NCBI RefSeq assembly: GCF_900496995.4
Contig: NC_044022.1
Location: 13,778,938-13,842,937 of the forward strand
Reading direction: 5' to 3'
DNA: 64,000 nt
Origin: Aquila chrysaetos chrysaetos
Taxonomy: Eukaryota > Chordata > Aves > Accipitriformes > Accipitridae
The notes below the pieces were generated by a model. It did not search any database. It had not been told where the DNA came from and saw only the letters and a program-made list of their open reading frames with translations. A program made the position numbers and the translations under genes. This document shows positions 1 to 9,537 of the stretch, one piece after another. Numbering within the stretch: the stretch's first letter is position 1; every line of letters begins with the position of its first letter.

Positions 1-496
1 TGAGAAAACTTGTGGGTCGAGATAAAGACAGTTTAATAGGTAAAGTAAAAGCTGCGCACACAAGCGAAGCAAACCCAGGAATTCATTCCCCACTTCCCAT
101 GGGCAGGCGGGTGTTCAGCCGTCTCCAGGAATGCAGGGCTCCATCATGCATAATGGTGACTTGGGAAGACAAATGCCATCACTCTGAATTTCTCCCCCTT
201 TCTTCTTCCCCCAGCTTTTATTGCTGAGCATGACGTCGTATGGTGTGGAATATCCCTTTGGTCAGTTTGGGTCAGCTGTCCCAGCTGTGTCCCCTCCCAA
301 TTCCTTGTGCCCCCCCAGCCTGCTCGCTGGTGGGGTGGGGTGAGAACCAGCAAAGGCCTTGGCTCTGTGCAAGCACTGCTCAGCAGGAACGAAACATCCC
401 TGTGTTATCAACACTGTTTTCAGCACAGATCCAAAACAGAGCTCTATCCGAGTTGCTATGAAGAAAATGAACTCCATCCCAGCCCAAACCAGTACA
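1..496 (-). mobile_element. Endogenous retrovirus LTR, 5' part in sense complete, cut by the left edge
   Basis: The stretch is colinear with the LTR at 21937-22542; position 1 matches 22037, so about 100 bp of its U5 end lie outside the window. In sense (minus) it begins TGTACTGGTTTGGGC at 496. A poly(A) signal ATTAAA lies at 37-32, and the TATA-box position (about 222-212) reads AATAAAA, changed from the other copy. No gag, pol or env sequence adjoins it. Whether it is solo cannot be decided because one side is missing. Confidence 0.85.
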
Positions 497-981
497 ATTC
501 TGTATATGAAAAATAGCAAAATACCTTTTCCTCATCTCACGCCGCAGCTTGCTGTCTTTCTTTCCTGATGCTATCCTTTGTAACATACAGATGATGGATG
601 CCGTCTGCTGTAACGCTGCTAAAAGGTCAGGCAGTGCCTCACGGCCTCCTTGAGGGGCCTGGTCAGTCAGGAGTTGATAGTCTTTGCTAGATGTAGATAA
701 AATGTTAAGCCTGTAGTACATACTGTGCTTTGTACTTTTAAAGTTCTTCTGGGGATGAAGCTGTTCACCCAGAGTGTATGTACAACTCTCAGAATAAGCA
801 GCCATATTACTGTTAAGCTTCATAACTACAGTATAGGCTGTAATAACTACATATAAATTGGCCTCAAAACTTTTGCTCTTCCTGAAAAAACCCACATTTT
901 CTGCTCCGTGTTAGGGAATGACTTCTTCCTTCTCCTTCCTGATTTCCCTGAAAATATTAAGGATTCCCTTTTAAATTACCT

Positions 982-1009
982 GGGGGGGGTGGGGGGGGGG
1001 GGGGGGGGG
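982..1009 (+). repeat. G-tract (G8-T-G19)
   Basis: Twenty-eight bases, all G but one. It may form a G-quadruplex and its length is prone to sequencing error. Confidence 0.95.
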
Positions 1010-2914
1010 AGATTGTCTATTACAACAGTTAACAGCCTAGCTCCCAGGGAAACCTATGATTGTGGGTCTGACAGGTGCCAAGTTTCTCTTTCCATGTTTG
1101 TAATGCAGTGACTGGTATGGAAAATTGTGTTCATAATGGTTGATTCACTGTTTATACTTCTTTTACAAAATTTGGCAGTCATTCTAGGAAAGCATCGTTG
1201 TTAAAGAAAGTGCTTAAGCGTCTGATTAACATTAAATTATACCTTTGTGTCTTTAAGTTGTTAAAGGAAAAGTTAAAATGTGTCTTGATAACATATAAAT
1301 AAATATGTGGGGGAAAAAAAGATTTCTGTCAGTGGTAGGCTCTTTAATCTGTAAACTAGAAGTGTAACAAAATCCCACAGCTGGAAGCTAGGCATAGAAA
1401 AATCCTGACTTGAAATGAGTAAGGATGATTAATCATTGAAACACCTAGGGATGAGGGAGTACTCTGTCACTTGTAATCTTCAGATCGACATCAGTTATCT
1501 TTCTAAAACAAAAGAAGCTTGAGTTTAGCTGAAAACTCTGGGCTTTATGCAAGAAATCCAGTAGTGGTCAAGCTATTATGTATTTTCCTTTTCTCCTTAA
1601 TTTATGAATTTAAAGGATGTAATCAAAGCTAAACTGGTGCTTAAATATCTTTATTTACGAGGAGTGAAGCATGAATGTTTGAGTAGTTCTTCTGAATAAA
1701 GTCTTGTTCTTCCGATATGGACAAATAATTGTCTTTATGCTACTGTACAGTTGTCAAGACAACCTTTTGAATCATCTATTGATGCTGACACTACCATCAA
1801 CAGTACTCTAATGAATTTTCCTTTTGACTTTATTAACTATGCTGTTTTGCTTCTCAGACAGGGGGTCTGTAGCTATAGCTAGTTTTAATACAAAAGAACC
1901 AAGCTCAGATGCGATTTCAGTAAAGCTTATCAGCGTAATCATTTCACCTCTTACTATGTTGTTTACTCGTTTCAATGTTTTATCATTTGTTTTTTAAATT
2001 ATATTTTGAACACAATTTATGAAGATCCATCAGAGAGCTAGAAACTTGCACTGGCTACTTCCCATTTTTTTGTTTATTTCTCAGTACTCTGTACCTTTGA
2101 TTTGCATCAGAGCAACTGTTTTGTTTTTCTCCTCCTTTCAACACAGGATTTTTCTGTGGATAGCACAATGTAATGTGTCCACATTGGAATTCTTTCATAT
2201 TCTTTGCAAGCTGTTAATAGGATCTGCAGAGTTTGGGTGTTCTTATCTTTTGTGCCAGTGACGCTTGTTTCAAAGTCAGTAATATTTGCTCTTCATTTAT
2301 TACAAGCACTGAAATTTTTTTATAAGCTACATTTGGAAGGGAGGAATACAGCTACACTGCAGTCGTCTTATGAACAAATTGAATGGTGGGGGAGGGAAGA
2401 AGTAACTGAAGTTACTAAGAAATAGTCATAGAAAAGAGAGAAACAGGAATCTGGGAAAAAAAGAAAAAGAAATGAGACACTGACAGCAAAATTGGATAGT
2501 AAATGAGACACATGGAATTGGAAAAGACCTATCAATACCATATCATTTAATTCCTCTGCTTGTAACGTGATATTTCGCTGAATATATAACCTAATATCCT
2601 CTCCAGTATAATTTTAAACATAAAATTATGCTTCCATTTTTTACTGAAAATATTTGTACATTATGCTTTAAACGTATGAGTAATTTTTGCCATTTAGTGA
2701 CCTGCATGATGTTTATAAACCATTTCATAACAGGATTCATAGCAGGAATGTTTCTTGCTTGCAATCATCCCGTAGTAATTCTTCTCATAGCATCTCCATC
2801 TTTATGTCAGTGTGAAGCCAAAGGCAAAACAGAAAGATATCTGTGAAATCTGCTCTGAAGTAGGTATGGTCCAGTAAGTTACATGTTTTGAATTGAGCTC
2901 TACTTTTGTATATG

Positions 2915-3020
2915 TCTGCCTGTTCCTCATCTGTAAAATGAGGTAACGGTATTGTCTGAGCTCATAAAATGAACGTTGATACATGAAAGACTGTTACACG
3001 CTCAGATGTAGCAATAATGA
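2915..3020 (+). mobile_element. MIR-like SINE fragment
   Basis: CCTCATCTGTAAAATGAGG (2925-2943) followed by a region ending in TTGATACATGAAAGACTG and CGCTCAGATG resembles the 3' half of the old tRNA-derived MIR family. This is a similarity judgement without alignment. Confidence 0.6.
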
Positions 3021-4595
3021 GACCCAGATAAATGGGTAGGCTCTGATTGTATGGGCATGTGCGCTTGTACGGTGTCAGAGGATGCACGGCATGTTAGTGA
3101 CTTCAATGGGATGCGCCTGAGTGCACGGCTGCCTTTGGACATCAGCTCCGAACTCATCACAGTGACAGGTCGATGGCAGAATTCAGGCACTGAAATACTC
3201 CAAGGAAGAAACAAGCTGCTTTGGATGATCTCTATAGATAGTCAGCAGTTGCACGGCTTTTTCCCTTTTTAGCTATTTGCATTTACAGTGAAAGTTACTA
3301 AATATATTAAAAATATGAATTTGAGGGTTTAAAAAAATTGTAACTTTTCTATCCTTTTTATATCATTGTATTACAAACTTGAATTATGAATTCATTAACA
3401 ATTTAATTTTATACAAGCTTCTAAACATCTGAATGTTGATGCTTGAGGTATGGCCTTCTGTTTGTGGTATTCAGAAAGTTACAGTTCTGCAGAAAGTCAC
3501 GCTTTTATTGCTAAATGTGACAGTATAATTTTAAAAGATGTTTTAGCAATACAGAGGACAAATTTAGACAACAATTTTGCATATAAAGTGAGTTGTTTTA
3601 ACTCTACTTGAAAGAAAATTCTTTTGGGGAAAAAAAAGCCAGTACTTTGGTCATACTGATGATTTAGTGTTTACTGTCTCCTATCTTACTTTTCTAGTGC
3701 TGAAACTGATGAGAAAATAGTTTTAGTTTAACTTATAGCAACCAGTTCCATTCTGAGGGTATTTGCATGTTCTTACCCTGAACATCACTCTGCGAAGGAC
3801 AGAACAGAAAGACTTTCCCTTGACGTAAAAAGTGATTTCCCTTTCTTGAAAGGCATGTCGTTTGAATTGTCCCAAATCACATTCAGAGACTGTTTGTAAC
3901 ATTACATATTATTCTGTAATAAGTGTGGTGGAAGCTCATGATAAATATTCCAAGTCGCTTAAAATTATTTGGGAATCTGAAAGTGTGTTATACTTATTTG
4001 CCTATGAACAGTGAAAAGCATTTCTTGAAACCGGGAGTATTCAGGTTCAGTGTTAGGAATTCATCACTCATATGTGATCCAAGGAACCAGCCTAATTTTA
4101 AGGGAGTGAGCACTAGCATGGCCCATTTATTTCAGCTATAGTAACTCTTAAACTAAGGGCAAAGATCTACTAACATGAATTAACTTCCATTAGGAAGCTA
4201 CACTATACATTACTGATGCTCTGATTTTATCTGAATGTCAAACATCAGATCTTCACCTCCTTTTCACCTTTAACTTCTTCTTTTGTTATTTAATCACAAA
4301 TCGCTCACTCGTTTCCTTGCAGAGGAAATCCTATTATCTTTCACTTGAATTGTAATTTTAACAAATGGTTCGTGAAGTCTGAAACTAAGGTATTGGTTTT
4401 GGAGGAAGAGTCATAGAGTGGGGTTCACACCACTAAGCTCAACAGAAACATTTAGACATCTAAAATCTAAATATCTGTGTCTGAATTAGTTGTACAGACA
4501 CTCTTTATATTCAAAAGAAAGATATAAACATCTTTAAAGAGACAAACCACCTGGCTAATTTTATTCATATACTGCAGCAGGAGATCGTATCCTGC

Positions 4596-4611
4596 TTTTT
4601 TTTTTTTTTTT
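4596..4611 (+). repeat. T16 run
   Basis: Mononucleotide tract in intergenic sequence. Confidence 0.9.
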
Positions 4612-5289
4612 CTTCTCTATTGACTGTAAGGGGAGTCTAGAAAATCCTTGCAGCTTTAAATGTCTACAGTATGGAAGTACAAAGTTTGGTGACATGAATT
4701 TTGATTGTTGTGTCTGAGAAATGCTACTTTCAGATGCATACACTTTCTTACAGAAAGGGTTTTAAAATTGGACCTTTATAGATGATAATACTGTTTGATA
4801 GTGTTTTGTAACCAAAGAAAATTATGAATATTCTTCAGTTGCTTGCTATGTTATTAAATATTGTGGTATTTTGGGTTAAATAGCATCTCCTCACCTACAT
4901 ATTTTTCTAGCTCTTACTTATGCCTTCGCTAATTTTTCTGAGTAATGAGAATGGAGAGCTTAGGAGGGCAAAGTAGGAAAATGCATAAACATTATTTTTA
5001 AGAATAAACAGAAAGAAGAGGGCATAGTGTCTTAGCGGGGAGGTTACTAGGCCAGTGACAGTGAGTTAACTATTAGTTAAACACCTCTATATAGATTCAG
5101 GATTTTAAGCTGAATCATAGGAAAAGTTGGCTTACACTCTTCAACTAAAATGTAGTAATTTTGAAACATAAAGGTATTTTTGTAGCATGCGAAATATTTC
5201 AAAACAGATTTTGAGTCACTAGAATCAGGTGCATGACTCATTAAGAACAAAAAGAGTTAGTACTCAGTTGCTACATCAAATCAGTCTAG

Positions 5290-6055
5290 GTCTTCCTCAG
5301 AATAGCTGTACCAGGTGTCCATGGCAAGGTGCTGGCAGCGAGGGGCTGCGGCACCTCTGTGAGGAGAGCTGGTTGCATCTGGCTCCAACAGCCCTGCTGC
5401 AGGACACAGCCGAGCCCCTCAGCCAAGTTGTTGGTGCCTCTGGGAAAACATATTTAAGAAAGGGCAAAACACTGGATGGTGGCATGAGGGGTGAGAAAAA
5501 AATGAGAGAGAAACGTCTGTGCAGACCCCCAGGTCAGTGAGAAGAAGGAGGGGGAGGAGATGCTCCAGGCGCCGGAGCAGAGATTCCCCTGCAGCCCCTG
5601 GGGAAGACCATGGTGAGGCAGATATCCACGCTGCACCCCATGGAGGACCCCATGCTGGAGCAGGGGAAAGTATGAGGAGGATGTATCGGCAAAAGGAGCT
5701 GTTATGGACTGACCACAACCCCCCATTCCCCATCCCCCTGTGCCGCTCAGGGTAGGGGAGATTGAGGAGACAGGAGTGAAGGAGTAAAGTTGTACCTGGG
5801 AAAAAGGGGTGGTGGAAGGTGTTGGTTTAATTTCACCTTTGTTTCTCACTACCTAAATCTATTTTAAGTGACAATAAATAACATTCATTTTTCCCAAGTT
5901 GAATCTGTTTTGCCTGTGTTGGTAGCTGATAAGCAATCTCCCTATTTCGACCCCTGAGCTTTTTCATCCCATTTTGTCCTCCTGTTCTTTGAGGAGGGGG
6001 AGTGAGTGAGCAGCTGGGTGGATGGTTGACTCTTAGCCAAGATTAACTCACCACA
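5290..6055 (+). mobile_element. Endogenous retrovirus LTR of a second family
   Basis: The sequence ends in AACTCACCACA at 6055, has a TATA-like box TATTTAA at 5451-5457 and a poly(A) signal AATAAA at 5873-5878. It shares the block TTATGGACTGACCACAACCC (about 5702-5721) and its 3' part with the LTR at 15415-16262 in reverse. This layout is familiar from avian LTRs with a GC-rich U3 and AT-rich R/U5. The 5' end is not resolved. The 5 bases after the element (GAGAA) occur at 4947-4951 directly before a TG, which would give a 1.1-kb LTR, but this may be chance. Confidence 0.75.
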
Positions 6056-7089
6056 GAGAAGATATGACTATCTCTTTGAATACGATATAACAATTAAACA
6101 GGAGAGATTTTGTGGATAAGCGGAAGAAATCTGTTTGATGCAAGGTTCACGTTGTATTCTGGGCATAGGAGACACAGAACCTGTGTGAAGGTTTAAGCGT
6201 GTTCAAAATTCTGCAAGAGGAAAGAACAATATTGATTGTGACAAAACAGAAGATTACTTCTATTGTTATGTCAAAAGATGAGCTACTGGATAGGAAGGGG
6301 TTGCTAACAAAAAAGGAAGAAAAGATACAACTATGAAAAAGCCTAAGTATAAAATTACACTGAATTTAACAGAAAAGAACAGACTCTGGTGAAAATAATG
6401 ATATGCTGTAAATGAGATTGTTTGCTTAAAACAGCTGAAACAACTTATTTGTATCACAGGATTTGTTGAGCATGACTAGCAGTTCTGACCAGTCCTGGGT
6501 GTCCTCTAAACTACTGATACTACCTTATTTTTGTCAGTCTATCACAGAAGGTTCATTTCAAATTGTTTCCCCATCCTTCACAATGTCTTTTTCCTCCATT
6601 GATTTGAGATCAATTTAGCACTTGGTCTGCTGATTCCTACAAGGCCAAATCTATGGCAAAAAACATTTTAATTATCTCTTTCTAATCAGTGAACTGGCAG
6701 GAGGTTGTTCAACTTGTCTTCTTATTTCTGTTAGTCATCCATCTTTACTTTCCAAAGGACTGGAGTAAGTCTCTTGAGACACCTAGTCTCAAATCAGTCA
6801 ATACGCTGCCTCATTGCTTTCTTAATTCTACCATACACTCTGTACCTTTCAACAAGATTGATAGGGCATGAGCATGATAGTTTTGGACTTTGGCTGTTCT
6901 TGAGGGCTATAAATAAAGGAAACAACAACCTATTATGTTCACCACTTCTGTGTGAAAATACAAAGAAGCAGAAAAAAGACAAGTGTCTACAATGCAAATG
7001 CATATGCATATATTTCTATGCGTGGGTGGGAAGCTGACTATGCAGTGACTTCGTTTGTGAGACCTAGATATTTACCTTGTGAGCTGCAG
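6056..7089. other. Intergenic, nothing recognised
   Basis: AT-rich stretch between an LTR and the CR1 element; only short open frames by chance. Confidence 0.6.
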
Positions 7090-8152
7090 CAGATTAGGTT
7101 GTCTTATATTCAAAGAGTTGTGGTCAACGGCTTGATGTCTGAGTGGAGAGCAGTGATGAGTGGTGTTCCTCAGGGGTCGGTACTGGGCCTGGCGCTGTTC
7201 AACATCTTTGTCAGCAGCATGGACAGTGGGATTGAATGCACCCTCAGCAAGTTTGCCAACAACACCAAACTGTGTGGTGCGGTCGACACACTGGCGGGAA
7301 GGGATGCCATCCAGAGGGACCTTGACAGGCTTGAGAGGTCGGCCAGTGCGAACTTCATGAAGTTCAACAAGGCCAAGTGCAAGGTCCTGCACGTGGGTCG
7401 GGGAAATCCCAAGCACAAACACAGGCTGGGTGATGAGTGGATTGAGAGCAGCCCTGTGGAGAAGGACTTGGGGGTGTTGGTTAACAACAAGCTCAGCATG
7501 ACCTGGCAATGTGCGTTTGCAGCCCAGAAAGCCAACCAGATCCTGGGCTGCATCAAAAGAAACGTGACCAGCAGGTCGAGGGAGGTGATTCTCCCCCTCT
7601 ACTCTGCTCTAGTGAGACCCCACCTGGAGTACTGCGTTCAGCTCTGGGGCCTCCAACATAAGAAGGCCATGGACCTGTTGGAGTGAGTCCAGAGGAGGGC
7701 CATGAAAATGATCAGAGGACTGGAACATCTCTCCTATGAAGACAGGCTGAGAGACTTGGGGTTGTTCAGCCTGGAGAAGAGAAGGTTCCGTGGAGACCTT
7801 ACAGCAGCCTTCCAGTACCTCAAGGGGACCTACAAGAAAGCTTAAGAGGGACTTTTTACAAGGGCATGTAGTGATAGAACAAGGGGTAATGTCTTGAAAC
7901 TGAAAGAGGGTAGATTTAGATTAGATGTAAGGAAGAAGTTCTTCACTGTGAGGGCGGTGAGACACTGGAACAGGTTGCCCAGAGAGGTTGTGGCTGCCCC
8001 ATCCCTGGAAGTGTTCAAGTCCAGATTGGATGGGGCTTTGAGCAACCTGGTCTAGTGGAAGGTGTCCCTGCCCATGGCAGGGGGGTTGGAACTAGATGAT
8101 CTTTAAGGTCCCTTCCAACCCAAACCATTTTATGATTCCACTATTCTATGAT
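7090..8152 (+). pseudogene. CR1 LINE, 5'-truncated and inactivated (reverse transcriptase C-terminal part and 3' end)
   Basis: CR1 elements are non-LTR retrotransposons whose second reading frame encodes endonuclease and reverse transcriptase. Only the last third is here. The frame from about 7099 to 8055 contains [10 protein letters not shown], the block usually read as FADDTKL but here FANNTKL (7252-7263), the [18 protein letters not shown] segment and [11 protein letters not shown] near the end. It is broken by TGA at 7684-7686 and TAA at 7843-7845 and ends at TAG 8053-8055; no frameshift separates these parts. The 3' end (GATCTTTAAGGTCCCTTCC and ATTCTATGAT) is the typical CR1 tail. Missing 5' sequence is normal for LINE insertion by target-primed reverse transcription. 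It is non-functional. Confidence 0.93.
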
Positions 8153-8204
8153 ATTAAAAGATTGGCACTTGAAAATATGGATTTATTCTTTGCTCTACTG
8201 TGAA

Positions 8205-8460
8205 TTTTCTAGGTGACCTTAGGTAAATAACTTTCAGTCCAAATTCTTGGGTGTAGATGGCTAAATAAAATGCTGACTTTGAGATGTGTTTGTTGCTCCC
8301 AAATTCAGTGGGAGATTTGGTAATATAAATGAAAAGACTACTTAAATGATGCTTAAACATGCATGTGTGTCAGTTTTACATTATTAGCTTTATATCTCTG
8401 TGCTTCACTTTTATTAGCCAAAAAATGACATAATAATAATAATACCTATAACTATATAAA
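8205..8460 (+). mobile_element. Possible MIR-like SINE, interrupted
   Basis: AGGTGACCTTAGGTAAATAAC (first 20 bases near 8210) resembles the MIR central core. TCTCTGTGCTTCACTTTTATT near 8395 followed by AAAATGACATAATAATAATA resembles its next part. The two pieces are about 150 bp further apart than in the family, so an insertion or coincidence is possible. Confidence 0.4.
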
Positions 8461-8944
8461 CATGAAGCTTGTTTTCAGTAATTCTAAACTGCTTTGAATC
8501 GTATAGAACAGATATGTAACAGCAGTAAACAGAGAGCCATATCCTACAAATCACACTGATTCCATTACCCTGGTACTGGTTACTGCCCTGGTCCCTGTCC
8601 CACTGGCCTAGTCCTGGTTATCCCACCTACTTGGTCATGGTTACCTTTTCTAGAACAGGCTGTTGAGCAAAATAATGGAGCAGCACTGGAATAGGCCTGA
8701 ACAATTTTACTGCTCCAACACATAGCTGGCTATCATTCTAATGGCAATTTTGGATTTTGTAATTTTAGGATATTAATGAGTTTACCTCCATTAAAACTCA
8801 TAAGAGGACTGTGAACAATGAAGTGACCCAAAGTGTGTAATACATCCATAAGATAAATCTGATCATGTATAGAACTCTTCTAATCACTGCAATCCATGCA
8901 TCCACATGACCTTCTGATGAAAAGCATATTTTAAAGTTTTTATT
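8461..8944. other. Intergenic, nothing firm
   Basis: Contains a weak, imperfect CTGGTTAC-type repetition at about 8570-8650 and otherwise unremarkable sequence. Confidence 0.55.
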
Positions 8945-9532
8945 TGTCCTGGTTTCAGCTGGAATAGAGTTAATTGTCTTCCTAGTAGCTGGTACGGTGC
9001 TACGTTTTGAGTTAGGTATGAGAAGAATGTTGATAACACTGATGTTTTCTGTTGTTGCTAAGTGGTGTTTAGTCTAAAGTCAAGGATTTTTCAGCTTCTC
9101 AAGCCCAGCCAGCAAGAAAGCTGGAGGGGCACAAGAAGTTGGCACAGGACACAGCCAGGGCACCTGACCCAAACTGGCCAACAGGGTATTCCATACCGTG
9201 TGACATCCCATCTAGTGTAGGAACTGGGGGGGAGTGGGGGGATGTGGGGGAATCACCGCTCAGGGACTAATGGGGAGTCGATCAGCAGGTGGTGAGCAAT
9301 TGCATTGTGCATCATTTGTATATTCCAATCCTTTTATCATTACTGTTGTCATTTTATTAGTGTTATCATTATCATTATTAGTTTCTTCTTTTCTGTTCTA
9401 TTAAACCCTTCTTATCTCAACCCACAAGTTTTACTTCTTTTCCCGATTTTCTCCCCCATCCCACTGGGTGGGGGGGGGAGTGAGTAAGTGGCTGCATGGT
9501 GCTTAGTTGCTGGCTGGGGTTAAACCATGACA
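8945..9532 (+). mobile_element. Solo endogenous retrovirus LTR, TATA box decayed
   Basis: This 588-bp element runs TGTCCTGGTTTCAGCTGG to TTAAACCATGACA and aligns along its length with the LTR at 34484-35068. The flanks TTATT (8940-8944) and TTGTT (9533-9537) differ at one base and are probably a decayed 5-bp target duplication. An ATTAAA poly(A) signal is at 9400-9405. The TATA box that is TATATAA in the other copy reads TGTAGGA here (9216-9222), so the promoter is probably dead. It is followed by no internal retroviral sequence. Confidence 0.88.
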
Positions 9533-9537
9533 TTGTT

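Larger units (their letters stand above)
497..5289. other. Intergenic, no gene supported
   Basis: AT-rich sequence between two LTRs. It holds the coding-like island at 525-686 (minus; see findings), the G-tract at 982-1009, the MIR-like fragment at 2915-3020 and the T16 run. I see no other repeat, RNA gene or exon. Confidence 0.6.

Noticed and set aside
5419..5849. Open frames of 100-130 codons on the minus strand
   Set aside because: They are antisense readings of a GC-rich LTR with no family resemblance.
7072..7556. Minus-strand frames of 128-145 codons
   Set aside because: They are shadows of the CR1 reverse transcriptase frame on the plus strand.
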